A DNA stretch of 64,000 nt, taken from NCBI GenBank assembly GCA_017887325.1, contig JAGHIE010000020.1, positions 124,001 through 188,000 on the forward strand, given 5' to 3'. Each line of letters starts with the position of its first letter. Within the stretch, counting starts at the first letter, position 1. Made by a program: the position numbers and the translations under genes. Below are positions 55,483 to 64,000 of this stretch, piece after piece. Origin of the DNA: Oscillospiraceae bacterium. GTDB lineage: Bacteria > Bacillota > Clostridia > Oscillospirales > Ruminococcaceae. The notes beneath the pieces are model-generated. The model did no database searches. It was given only the letters and a program-made list of their open reading frames with translations, and was not told the origin of the DNA.

Positions 55483-57198
55483 CTATTTTTTTATAGCTTC
55501 ATTAACTTCTTTAGTGATTACTTCCCCACCAGATTTATTCCATTGTTCTACAAAACTATCAAAATCTGATATATTTTTTTCACCTGTAATTATTTTTAAA
55601 ATAGTTTCCATTTCCATTTTTTCTAAAGATGCCCATCTTGTTGACATTGATTTTGTTGTTTCAAAAAATGAAGGAACTAAGAAATTAGCAGGTTCATCGA
55701 TCATTTTTTTCATTGAAATAATACGAGATACATATTGAGAATAGTCAGCAGAATCTGCTTTTTTACCTTCTTCTTCTGCTTTTAAAAATCTTTGTGCTGA
55801 CTCTAAATAGCTTTGTTCTTCTGTTGTTAGTGTAGATGCATCAGATTTACCTTCTAAAACATTCATTACATTATTTGTCATAATTTCAGCATTATTTCCA
55901 GGTTGTACTTCACAATATAATGGCCAGTTAAAATATGCTAATGTTTGATTTTCTTTTATTTCATTAGCTTTTTCACTCTTGTCATTTTTTGAATATTCAG
56001 AATTTACATTTACAACTTTCATAGCAAGTTCAGGATGTTCAAAACCTTTTCTAACAACAACAAATCCTGCATAAGATTTTGTGCTAATTGCGTTAATTTT
56101 AGAATCTTCTCCTACAGGTGCAGAAACATTAATCCATTCAGCATTATCAGTTGCATATGTTGATGTTTGTGCTTGGTTAAATGGTGACCACCATGGACCA
56201 ATATATGCTCCACATTTTCCACTAGAAATTAACCCAACGATATCATCATTTGTTCTTGTTGCAAACTCTTTATCAATAACACCTTCTTTATACCATCTGC
56301 TTAGTAATTCTAAAGGTTTTTTCATTTCTTCTTGAACAGAACCATATACTGCTTCTCCATCTTCATTTTCTATCCAAATATTTGGATAAGCATTTAATGC
56401 TGTAAAAACATTATCAATAGCAAAAGTATTGTTTGGATAATCTCCGTATACTTCACTATGAACAACTAGCCCCATTGTATCATTTTGTCCATCACCATCA
56501 GGGTCTTTTTCTATAAATGCTTTAAGAACATTTTCAACATCTTCTAATGTTTTTGGTTCTTGTAATCCTAATTTATCAAGCCAATCTTTTCTCAACCATA
56601 AGAAGTCTTGTCCGTCACTAAGTTGTGTTTTTGGAATTGCCATTATTTTTCCATCAAATGTTACTGTATTTAATGGATTATTTTTTTCTCCATAACTTTC
56701 ATATGATTTTTTTACAGTTTCACTTGCAAGATCATTATAAACATCTGTTAAATCTTCAATTAAATCGCTTTCAACTAAATCTACTAATGTTTCATAATCT
56801 GCAACATGCATTACATCTGGAATATCTCCACTTGCTATAGCCATAGAAACTTTTTGGTTATAATCTGGGCCTGATACTGCTTCAAATACATTTTCATTTT
56901 GTATGTTTAATAATTCTTTTAAATATCTTGTATATGCATTATTTTCTGGTGTATCATTTTCATATTTACTATTTGCTAAAACATCAGAACCTTGATTTGT
57001 TAGATTATATCCTGTTGTATATGTAACAAGTTCTGGATATTTTCCATATGGATCTTTTGCAGCTTCTTCCCATGCAGCTTTTTCTTCTTCACTCATTCCT
57101 GCGGTAAAGTCTTTTTCTTGACCACATGAAGAAATTGTTAAAGCGATCATTGTTGCACTTGATAATAAAGCTATCAATTTCATAATTTTCTTTTTCAT
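55483..57198 (-). CDS. LplA-type substrate-binding lipoprotein
   Basis: A large solute-binding protein of 571 residues, the size of the LplA/YtcQ group. A lipoprotein signal peptide ends in ISSCGQ. Internal features include MAIPKTQLSDGQDFLWLRKDW and DPDGDGQNDTMGL, a calcium-binding-type loop. AGGAGATG lies before the ATG. It heads an operon with two permeases, probably continuing into the kinase and phosphorylase, so an alpha-glucoside is a reasonable ligand. Confidence 0.92.
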   Translation of the reverse strand: MKKKIMKLIALLSSATMIALTISSCGQEKDFTAGMSEEEKAAWEEAAKDPYGKYPELVTYTTGYNLTNQGSDVLANSKYENDTPENNAYTRYLKELLNIQNENVFEAVSGPDYNQKVSMAIASGDIPDVMHVADYETLVDLVESDLIEDLTDVYNDLASETVKKSYESYGEKNNPLNTVTFDGKIMAIPKTQLSDGQDFLWLRKDWLDKLGLQEPKTLEDVENVLKAFIEKDPDGDGQNDTMGLVVHSEVYGDYPNNTFAIDNVFTALNAYPNIWIENEDGEAVYGSVQEEMKKPLELLSRWYKEGVIDKEFATRTNDDIVGLISSGKCGAYIGPWWSPFNQAQTSTYATDNAEWINVSAPVGEDSKINAISTKSYAGFVVVRKGFEHPELAMKVVNVNSEYSKNDKSEKANEIKENQTLAYFNWPLYCEVQPGNNAEIMTNNVMNVLEGKSDASTLTTEEQSYLESAQRFLKAEEEGKKADSADYSQYVSRIISMKKMIDEPANFLVPSFFETTKSMSTRWASLEKMEMETILKIITGEKNISDFDSFVEQWNKSGGEVITKEVNEAIKK

Positions 57199-57224
57199 AA
57201 TAACATCTCCTCATTAATTAATTT

Positions 57225-57246
57225 ATGTGATACTTCTATATCACAT
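57225..57246. promoter_or_regulatory. Inverted repeat in the leader of the LplA-type gene
   Basis: ATGTGATA (57225-57232) and TATCACAT (57239-57246) are exact complements around six bases, 27-48 bases upstream of the lplA-like start. It could be an operator for a dimeric regulator or a small RNA hairpin. No T-run follows, so it is not a terminator. Confidence 0.5.
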
Positions 57247-57480
57247 CTGTTTAACCACTGACTATATGATACTAAATATTAACAAATAATTAAATATCAA
57301 TTTTCCGTAAAACATATCACAAAACCGTTCAGTTTAATATTTTTATATAATTTTTTATAAAATTGTGTATAATATCTATATAGATTATATAATAATATGA
57401 ATTATTTTTTTAAATTGATTTAATTTTTTATTAATGTATAATATAACTAAACAATTTATTTTAATAAAGGAGAATTAAAA

Positions 57481-58998
57481 GTGTTTCGTTTATTAATAGT
57501 TGATGATGAAAAAAATGAAAGGGATTGTTTAAAATATTTATTAAAAAATTCTTCATTATCTTTAGATATTAAAGAAGCTGATAGTGGAATAGAAGCCCTA
57601 AAAATATTAAAAACATGGCAAGCAGATATACTACTTACAGATGTGCAAATGCCTGTTATGAATGGTTTAGAATTAATGGAAAATGTTTTTAAACTTTACC
57701 CTCATATACGACTTATAATATTTAGTAACTATGCAGAATTTGAATACGCCAAAGTCGCTTTAACATATGGAGTAGAAAATTACATATTAAAACCAGTTGT
57801 TCCAACAGAATTAGAAAATACTTTGTCTTCTATTATTCAACAAATAGAGGAAGAAGCATCTGTTAATAAACAAATACAACAGTCAATGTTACAATCTGCT
57901 ATTCAATTTTCTATATATGGTAATTTAAATAAAAAAGACTTTAATAAAGATATTATAAATGAGTTATCTAAATTTAAAAGAATGATGTTATTAGAATTTC
58001 CCGCAAACTTTTTAGAAAGCAATTATACAGATTTAATAGAAAAAATAAAAACAAATTTAAATATGGACATAATCTCTTTAAATATGTCACCCCAATTATT
58101 ACTCCTATTCAAAAATAATATAAATGATGAATTTATTTTTTGCCAAAAAATATTCAATATTATACTAAACGAATATGACATAAAAACTTATATAACAATA
58201 AGCAAAAAAAGAAATAGCAATGATTTATTAGAAGATACTTTTTCTTTATTAGAACAGCAGATGGAGCATCGTTTTTGGAGTAATAATAACTTTATATTTT
58301 TACCAAATAGTAATCATTCTAAAGAATACGATATTTCTTTTGATAGTGATACCGATGATGATACAATAATGAATATGATAAAAAAATCACTATCTTCAAA
58401 AGATGAAGATAGTTTCAAAAATAGTTTAAATATTTTCTTGAATAAATATAAAAAACAATCAAATCAATCTGAAATATATATAAAATTTATTTTTTCAAAT
58501 TTAGTAGCCTCATTATATCCATTCTTACCAGAAGAATATAAAAATAAAACTAATTCTGTAAGTGATATAATAGCAAATTTATATTTACAAAAAGATTTAA
58601 ATAAAATAATAGAAATAGTTAGTGAATTATCTCAATTAATTATTAGTACATTTAAAGAAAAAAATCAATCTATAAGAAAAGAAATTTTAATAGTACAAAA
58701 CTATATTCATAATCACTATGATAAAGAGCTTTCTATTGAAGTTTTAGCTTCTACTGTATTTTTATCTCCTGATTATTTAAGTAGAATTTTTAAAAAATCT
58801 ACTGGAAAAAGTTTATATCAATATATAAGACAATATAGAATGGAACAAGCTAGCAGATTATTATTAAATACAACAAAAAAAGTTATCGCTATAGGTATAG
58901 AAACAGGATATCCAAATTACTCTTATTTTTGTCAAAGCTTTAATGAATATTTTGGAAAATCACCAGAAAAATATCGTCAGGAGAATAAAAATGATTAA
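57481..58998 (+). CDS. YesN-type response regulator with AraC domain
   Basis: A 505-residue regulator starting at GTG 57481 behind AAAGGAG. The receiver has LLIVDDE, Asp54 in ILLTDVQMP and Lys in YILKPVV. The C-terminus has the AraC pair SIEVLASTVFLSPDYLSRIF and IAIGIETGYPNYSYFCQSF. Here the regulator precedes the kinase, the reverse of the pair at the window start. Divergent from the LplABC-type operon, which it most likely activates. Confidence 0.93.
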   Translation: MFRLLIVDDEKNERDCLKYLLKNSSLSLDIKEADSGIEALKILKTWQADILLTDVQMPVMNGLELMENVFKLYPHIRLIIFSNYAEFEYAKVALTYGVENYILKPVVPTELENTLSSIIQQIEEEASVNKQIQQSMLQSAIQFSIYGNLNKKDFNKDIINELSKFKRMMLLEFPANFLESNYTDLIEKIKTNLNMDIISLNMSPQLLLLFKNNINDEFIFCQKIFNIILNEYDIKTYITISKKRNSNDLLEDTFSLLEQQMEHRFWSNNNFIFLPNSNHSKEYDISFDSDTDDDTIMNMIKKSLSSKDEDSFKNSLNIFLNKYKKQSNQSEIYIKFIFSNLVASLYPFLPEEYKNKTNSVSDIIANLYLQKDLNKIIEIVSELSQLIISTFKEKNQSIRKEILIVQNYIHNHYDKELSIEVLASTVFLSPDYLSRIFKKSTGKSLYQYIRQYRMEQASRLLLNTTKKVIAIGIETGYPNYSYFCQSFNEYFGKSPEKYRQENKND

Positions 58999-60661
58999 AA
59001 AAATAAACACTTTAACAGAAAAATTTAAAAGTTTAAGTTATAAAAACAAACTTTTAATAACTTGTATCTGTGTTAGTATATTACCCTTAACAATTACAGG
59101 GTTGTTCAATTATTTTCAAATTTCTAAAAACTTAATTTCAAACGAAAAAAATTCATTAAACTATACTTTACAAACTTCTTGCGATTCTTTAGAGTCACAG
59201 ATTGTATTATATGAAAATCTAATCCAACATCTTTCTCTTTCTAATGATATTATATCAACTATTAATAAAGACTATGATTCTATATATGATAAATATGAAC
59301 AATTCACATATGTTTTTGATGTGTTTTTAAATGGTATTTATGCTCAATATAAAGATATCAAACAAATTACAGTATATACTGTTAAAGAAAATTTAGAACA
59401 TGGTAATCAATTAAGAAATATTTCTCAACTTTCTAAAGAGAGTTGGTTTACTGAAGATATTCACAACATTAACTTCATAACTAAATGGTTTGTAGATAAA
59501 AACAATGATATTATATTACTTTCTAAAATACCAGAATCGTTTACTAAATACGTAAAAAAATATTCTGAAAATTATGTTGCAATAAAAATAGATGGCAAGT
59601 CATTTTTATATTTTTTAGAAAATTTAAAGGAAGATTATCTAATAAATTTAACTTATAACGGAAATACTTTTTATTCTTACGCTGATAAAGATTTAAACTT
59701 ACATACAAAAATGTTTGAACTTAATAATAATGTTAAACAAAATTGGTCTATAACTATAAAAATACCATATAGCATCATTATAAAATCTGCTAATGATATG
59801 CTTTTAGTTATGCTATATATAATCATCTTATGTTTAATATTAATATATATTTTAAGTAATACTTTTGCTAAATTCTTAGTTAAACGAATTAACAAATTAA
59901 ACAGCGCAATGAATTCTTTGAAAAAAGGTAATTTTGATATTGGATTACACGATAAATATAACGATGAAATAGGTATATTAACAAATAATTTTGAAAATAT
60001 GTCCAAAAAAATCAATACATTAATTGAAGAAAATTACAAAAATCAATTAACCTTAAAAGAAACTCAATTTAAAGCACTACAAGCTCAAATTAATCCTCAT
60101 TTTCTATATAATTGTTTGTCATTGATTAATAGTAGAGCTATTTTAAACCATCAAGACGATATAGGTAAAATGTCTCAATTAATGTCTACTTTCTATAGAA
60201 CTACATTAAATAAAGGTAAAAGTGATATTCTTTTAGCTGATGAAATAAAAAATGTTCGTTCTTATTTAGAAATACAGCAACTTTTACATGACAAATCTTT
60301 TGAAATATTTTTTCAAGTTGACCCATTGTTACCAGAAATATATGTTCCTAATTTAATTTTACAGCCATTAGTAGAAAATTCTATTGTTCACGGAATTTTA
60401 CCTCGTTCTACAAAAGATGGAAAAATTTATTTAATTGTAAAAGCAGTTGATAAGTACATTCATTTTATGGTTATGGATAATGGTATTGGTATTCCTAGTG
60501 ATAAAATTTCTTCGCTTACTTCTACAGATTCCAATGGATATGGCTTAAAAAATGTAAATGAACGACTAATTTTAACATATGGTGAAAATTCTGCATTGAA
60601 AATAAATAGCATACCTAACGAAAGTACAATGATTACATTCGAAATTCCTATTAAAGAATAA
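58991..60661 (+). CDS. YesM-type sensor histidine kinase
   Basis: A 556-residue kinase. ATG 58991 is chosen because CAGGAGA lies just upstream, while the longer frame from 58943 would overlap the regulator by 56 bases. It has an N-terminal helix (LLITCICVSILPLTITGLF), an extracellular sensor, a second helix near residue 275 (MLYIIILCLILIYIL), HAMP, the His motif AQINPHFLYNCL, the N-box LILQPLVENSIVHGI and the G-box VMDNGIGI. Its start overlaps the regulator stop by 8 bases. Confidence 0.92.
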   Translation: MIKKINTLTEKFKSLSYKNKLLITCICVSILPLTITGLFNYFQISKNLISNEKNSLNYTLQTSCDSLESQIVLYENLIQHLSLSNDIISTINKDYDSIYDKYEQFTYVFDVFLNGIYAQYKDIKQITVYTVKENLEHGNQLRNISQLSKESWFTEDIHNINFITKWFVDKNNDIILLSKIPESFTKYVKKYSENYVAIKIDGKSFLYFLENLKEDYLINLTYNGNTFYSYADKDLNLHTKMFELNNNVKQNWSITIKIPYSIIIKSANDMLLVMLYIIILCLILIYILSNTFAKFLVKRINKLNSAMNSLKKGNFDIGLHDKYNDEIGILTNNFENMSKKINTLIEENYKNQLTLKETQFKALQAQINPHFLYNCLSLINSRAILNHQDDIGKMSQLMSTFYRTTLNKGKSDILLADEIKNVRSYLEIQQLLHDKSFEIFFQVDPLLPEIYVPNLILQPLVENSIVHGILPRSTKDGKIYLIVKAVDKYIHFMVMDNGIGIPSDKISSLTSTDSNGYGLKNVNERLILTYGENSALKINSIPNESTMITFEIPIKE

Positions 60662-60699
60662 TTATACCTGTTTTTTAAATATCACATTAATTTTAAATA

Positions 60700-60777
60700 T
60701 ATAAATATTAACTTTGATTTTTTATATATGTATGCAAAAAATACCCCCATATTTTAGTATATGGTTGGGTGTTTTTT
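60700..60777 (-). repeat. Dispersed repeat copy E (short) with terminator-like hairpin
   Basis: Retains only the end shared by all copies: aaatattaactttgattttt (60704-60723), tatatatgtatgcaaaaaat and the hairpin CCCCCATAT...ATATGGTTGGG with T's after it (60744-60777). It directly follows the kinase gene and probably serves as its terminator. Confidence 0.7.
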
Positions 60778-60781
60778 ATTA

Positions 60782-60970
60782 AATATAACTATATATTTTT
60801 TAGAATCGGATAACTTAGTACAAATAAATGTTTTATTCCTTATTATGTATCTTGTCTGCTATTTTTTGAATTCTATTGCTTACTTCTTAAATTTTAAAAT
60901 TCATCTCATCACTATCTATTTATCAATACCTTTATTTATTTTAATTATATCCTCTATCCTGTATTTATAA
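60782..60970 (+). other. Hydrophobic reading frame, possibly a membrane-protein remnant
   Basis: The plus strand reads NVLFLIMYLVCYFLNSIAYF and IYLSIPLFILIISSILYL, two membrane-like stretches, up to a stop at 60970. The only ATG, at 60761, lies in the terminator hairpin of repeat E and has no ribosome site, so it is unlikely to be a working gene. AT-rich DNA often gives such frames by chance. Confidence 0.2.
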
Positions 60971-60974
60971 AAGT

Positions 60975-61751
60975 TTACACTGTAATAACAAATGGTTTAT
61001 TATCCACTTCTTTTATATTCATCTTTACTCCATATACCTTTTCTATTAAAGTATCACAAACTATTTCACATGGATTTCCACTAGCAATTATTTTACCATT
61101 TTTCATAGCAACAATTGTATCGCTATAATATAAAGCTTGATTAATATCATGCAATACCATAATTATAGTAATACCGAATTCTTTGTTTAGTTTTTTAATC
61201 AAATTTAATATTTCAAGTTGATACCTTATATCAAGATATGTTGTTGGTTCATCCAAAAATAAAACTTTAGTATTTTGTGCTATAGCCATAGCAATCCATA
61301 CTCTTTGTTGTTGTCCCCCTGATAATTCTGATATAAGCTTATCTTTATATTTATATGTATTGGTAATTTCTAAAGCCTTTTGTATCATTTTGGCATCTTC
61401 TTTAGGATCAGGAGATAACCCCATTGTATGATACGGAGTTCTACCATACGAAACTAATTTTTCAACTGTTAAATCCATAGGAGATGTATTATACTGGTGA
61501 ACGATAGACACTTGTTTTGAAAAGTTTTTTAATTTTATATTTGAAATATTTTCATTATAAAGTAAAATCTCACCACTTTGTAACTTTAAATTTTTTGTCA
61601 TCAAATTAAATAATGTACTCTTACCACAACCATTTGAGCCTATTAAAGTTGTGATGCTTCCCTCATAAATATCCAAATCAACGCCATTCAATACTTGATT
61701 TTTATCATAAGAAAAGAAAAGATTTTTAACAGTAAATACGTTATTTGGCAT
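60975..61751 (-). CDS. FecE/BtuD-type ABC transporter ATPase
   Basis: Energises uptake of iron complexes or heme; 258 residues. Walker A is LIGSNGCGKSTLF, the signature is ELSGGQQQRVW, Walker B is VLFLDEPTTYLD, and the switch His lies in VLHDINQAL. The start at ATG 61751 (MPNNVF) has AGGAGGT upstream, inside the end of the permease gene, which it overlaps by 11 bases; the frame continues upstream to 61799 without a better start. Confidence 0.93.
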   Translation of the reverse strand: MPNNVFTVKNLFFSYDKNQVLNGVDLDIYEGSITTLIGSNGCGKSTLFNLMTKNLKLQSGEILLYNENISNIKLKNFSKQVSIVHQYNTSPMDLTVEKLVSYGRTPYHTMGLSPDPKEDAKMIQKALEITNTYKYKDKLISELSGGQQQRVWIAMAIAQNTKVLFLDEPTTYLDIRYQLEILNLIKKLNKEFGITIIMVLHDINQALYYSDTIVAMKNGKIIASGNPCEIVCDTLIEKVYGVKMNIKEVDNKPFVITV

Positions 61752-62733
61752 AATTTTGTCTAGACCTCCTAAGTAAAATAATAAAAAATGGTCCCCCAAT
61801 AACTGACATAATCACAGATGCACTTATTTCGTATGGTGGTACAACTGTTCTACCAATAGTATCAGCTAACAAAAATGTAAATGCTCCTAATAACATACTG
61901 TATGGCACTAAAATCTTATGATTACTTCCTACTAAAATTCTTGCAATATGTGGCACAATTAGTCCTAAAAAACTTATCGGTCCGATAATTGCCGTACTTA
62001 TTGATGCTAGTAAAACTGCTATAACAGAAATTATAATACGACTACGTGTAACATTAACTCCCAATGAACGAACAGTTTTATCCTCTAAAGATAATAAATT
62101 GCATTGTCCTACTAAAAACATAGATGCTATAAGTCCTATCACCCCATATATTAATAATGTTTCAAAATCACTCCAAGTTTTCATTGTTATATTTGCATTT
62201 ACAATACTTGCAACACCTGAAAAATTATTTCCTGTTCCTGAATTAAACGCACTCATAATTCCTGTAAACATAGCATTTACTGCCACTCCAACAAGAATAA
62301 TTCTAAGTGGAGATAATCCACCTTTCCATGAAAGAGAATACACTAATAAAAAGGCAATAACTCCTCCAATAAAAGCAAATAATGGTGTAAAAAAATACAG
62401 AGATGGGAAAAATGCAGTAATTAATATCGCCATTAAACTAGCACCTGAACTGATACCTATAATACCTGGATCTGACAAAGGGTTTTTCATTACAGCTTGA
62501 AGTAATACTCCTGAAACTGAAATTGCACTACCACCAATCATAGCTATAAAAATGCGTGGAAATCTCAAATCGTATATTGTAGCAACATTTTGATTGTATT
62601 CAATAAAAAGTCCTTTGAATAACTGTAATGGTGTAATTTTTAAACTTCCTGTATTCACAGCTATTAAAAATAAAATAAAAATAGCCAAAGTAGTTATAAT
62701 GAAGGAAATCAATATTTTTCTTTTAGAGTTCAA
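61741..62733 (-). CDS. FecCD/IsdF-type iron-complex or heme permease
   Basis: A 330-residue permease with about ten membrane helices, e.g. ISFIITTLAIFILFLIAV at the start. FecCD motifs: LRFPRIFIAMIGGSAISVSG, AVMKNPLSDPGIIGISSGAS, and GPISFLGLIVPHIAR. It lies between the binding lipoprotein and the ATPase in one operon and works as a homodimer in this family. Confidence 0.94.
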   Translation of the reverse strand: MNSKRKILISFIITTLAIFILFLIAVNTGSLKITPLQLFKGLFIEYNQNVATIYDLRFPRIFIAMIGGSAISVSGVLLQAVMKNPLSDPGIIGISSGASLMAILITAFFPSLYFFTPLFAFIGGVIAFLLVYSLSWKGGLSPLRIILVGVAVNAMFTGIMSAFNSGTGNNFSGVASIVNANITMKTWSDFETLLIYGVIGLIASMFLVGQCNLLSLEDKTVRSLGVNVTRSRIIISVIAVLLASISTAIIGPISFLGLIVPHIARILVGSNHKILVPYSMLLGAFTFLLADTIGRTVVPPYEISASVIMSVIGGPFFIILLRRSRQNYAK

Positions 62734-62755
62734 ACATATTCCTCCTTAAAATAGT

Positions 62756-63643
62756 TTATTCATTATACAATATACCTTGTAGCTGTTGTAAAGCTTCTGT
62801 GTAACGAAAGTTTGCACTCATATTAAATAAAGAAGCATCTAAGTCATATACTCTACCATTTTCTACAGCTTTAAAATGTTTCCAAATATCATTTTTTTCA
62901 AACTCATCAGCAAACATTTTCTTAACTTGTTCAGGTAAAGCATGAGCTGTTCTTAAAATAATATCAGGTTCTTTACTTTTCATATCCTCTGTATTTACTG
63001 AAAGAAATTCTTGTCCATCACCATCTGAATATACATTTATTCCACCTGCTAAATTCACAAGATTTCCTACATAACTACTTTCTGTTGCAACTATATAAGA
63101 ACCAGGTAATCCCATGAGTATTAACACTTTAGGTTGTTGTTTTCCTGCATTTTTACTTTTGTAATCTTCCATAAATGTATTAAATTCATCCACAAGTTTT
63201 TTTGCTTGTTCTTCTTTTCCAAATTTTTCACCTAAATCTGATATAGAAGCATACATTCCTTCTAAACTTTTTAAATTTAAAAACAAACTATCTATTCCTG
63301 ATGATGAATATTTAGGCTCTAAATCGTTTTTTAAGGTAGTTGGAGATATTACATAATCAGGATTTAGTGATTTTAATATCTCCAAATCAGGATTCATAGG
63401 CATACCTACTTTTGTAACATTTTCATATCTTTTAGGAAGTTCATTACTACTTTCACATATACCTACTAAATCAATATCTAATTTATCACATATTTGTGAT
63501 ATAGACACAGATGTTGCTACTAATCTATTTTTTTCCGAATTTGATGAATTATTTTTACTATCAGGATGCTGATTTACACACCCTGATAATGAAAGTAACA
63601 TAACTCCCGATACAATAATAGTAATTAATTTTTTAAAGTTCAC
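62756..63643 (-). CDS. IsdE-like heme/iron-binding lipoprotein
   Basis: Class III periplasmic-binding fold lipoprotein of about 295 residues. The signal peptide ends in the lipobox LSLSGC. KVGMPMNPDLEILKSLNPDYV and the C-terminal LFNMSANFRYTEALQQL are close to IsdE, in which a Met and a His coordinate heme iron. Here the Met is in FNMSAN; a His is not obvious at the usual spot. I prefer the GTG at 63643, eight bases after AGAGG, over the GTG at 63652 that overlaps it. Start of the heme/iron operon in this window, directly after a surface-protein gene. Confidence 0.88.
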   Translation of the reverse strand: MNFKKLITIIVSGVMLLSLSGCVNQHPDSKNNSSNSEKNRLVATSVSISQICDKLDIDLVGICESSNELPKRYENVTKVGMPMNPDLEILKSLNPDYVISPTTLKNDLEPKYSSSGIDSLFLNLKSLEGMYASISDLGEKFGKEEQAKKLVDEFNTFMEDYKSKNAGKQQPKVLILMGLPGSYIVATESSYVGNLVNLAGGINVYSDGDGQEFLSVNTEDMKSKEPDIILRTAHALPEQVKKMFADEFEKNDIWKHFKAVENGRVYDLDASLFNMSANFRYTEALQQLQGILYNE

Positions 63644-63655
63644 TTTTATCACCTC

Positions 63656-64000
63656 TTATTTCTTTTTCTTAAAGAAACAAAAGTACCATACACCAAAACC
63701 TGCTACAACAATAATTCCAACTATAGCAATCCAAACTATAATATTTACTTTGTTGTTTCCTACTTCTTTTTTAACTGAATTACTGCTTGTTTTATCTTCA
63801 TTAGATTTTTTTGCATTAAATTCTTCCATTCCTACAACTGATGATTCTTCTTGTTTGCTTTCAGTTAAAGAGGATTCTGATGTTTGATTTTCTTGTGATG
63901 AAGTTTCTGTATTACTTGGTTGTTGTGTTTGTACTTGTTGTGTAGCTTGTTCTTGTTGTGGAGTTGGCTGTACTGGCTGTTGTACTTGTATACTTGTAAT
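63656..64000 (-). CDS. C-terminal end of a membrane-anchored surface protein (cut by the window)
   Basis: Open to the window edge, 114 residues remain. A long Gln/Pro/Thr/Ser-rich linker (QQPVQPTPQQEQATQQ...) gives way to a transmembrane helix (NIIVWIAIVGIIVVAGFGVWYF) and a basic tail, FKKKK. There is no LPxTG motif, so it is held by the helix. Its stop lies 13 bases before the IsdE-like start. Linker-anchored NEAT-domain heme receptors have this ending beside isdE-type genes, but the domain itself lies beyond the window. Confidence 0.78.
   Translation of the reverse strand: MTSIQVQQPVQPTPQQEQATQQVQTQQPSNTETSSQENQTSESSLTESKQEESSVVGMEEFNAKKSNEDKTSSNSVKKEVGNNKVNIIVWIAIVGIIVVAGFGVWYFCFFKKKK

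Noticed and set aside
4691..60777. Dispersed repeats as insertion sequences or CRISPR repeats
   Set aside because: No transposase, terminal inverted repeats, target-site duplications or regular spacers could be seen.
62099..62500. 133-residue plus-strand frame opposite the FecCD permease
   Set aside because: Antisense to conserved permease motifs; not supported by any start signal.

Overview
The window looks like the chromosome of a low-GC anaerobic Firmicute, probably a gut Clostridia/Lachnospirales-type bacterium. It is very AT-rich with Gram-positive ribosome binding sites. It carries a T-box leader, type III glutamine synthetase, LL-diaminopimelate aminotransferase, several YesM/YesN-type two-component systems with sugar ABC transporters, and a C-P-x-R sulfatase. 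No rRNA, tRNA, CRISPR array or intact transposase was seen.

Layout: (1) 1-4616, a YesM/YesN pair (kinase cut by the window edge) with a GH43 glycosidase. (2) 5143-11360, a minus-strand cluster: an ECF-type sigma factor fused to a membrane/extracellular domain, a 43-residue companion, a two-TM protein, a HEPN-like protein that may be joined to the next frame by a -1 frameshift, and a Sel1-repeat protein. Two nearly identical ECF-style promoters precede its two halves. (3) 11448-13672, decayed genes (Big_2 surface protein tail, nucleotidyltransferase-fold gene). (4) 13743-27318, nitrogen assimilation: asnB under an asparagine T-box; a long operon of three glutamate-synthase modules, glnA, an ANTAR regulator, dapF, pyrG and dapL; and divergent glnN. 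Both divergent promoters are followed by terminator hairpins, suggesting ANTAR antitermination. (5) 27479-28398, a gene graveyard (aldo/keto reductase and sensor kinase fragments). (6) 28435-36344, a YesM/YesN pair divergent from a sugar ABC transporter and an esterase-like/metallo-beta-lactamase fusion. (7) 36624-43725, sulfatase, sugar ABC transporter and YesM/YesN pair. (8) 44179-50362, a uroporphyrinogen-decarboxylase-like protein and a three-flavoprotein redox operon with visibly higher GC. (9) 50904-60661, a GH13 sucrose-phosphorylase-type enzyme, a P-loop kinase, an LplABC-type transporter and a divergent YesN/YesM pair. (10) 60975-64000, a heme/iron ABC system and the tail of a membrane-anchored surface protein.

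Five related intergenic repeats, all in one orientation, sit near 4.7, 12.3, 36.5, 44.0 and 60.7 kb, roughly at module boundaries. The better preserved copies read on the minus strand as a decayed membrane-anchored peptide ending in a motif like the start of N-acetylmuramoyl-L-alanine amidases (TVIIDAGH), next to a bidirectional terminator hairpin. They look like scars or recombination points between accessory cassettes. The candidates most worth following as undescribed biology are the sigma/HEPN/Sel1 cluster, the repeat family, the glutamine-operon leaders and the flavoprotein module.
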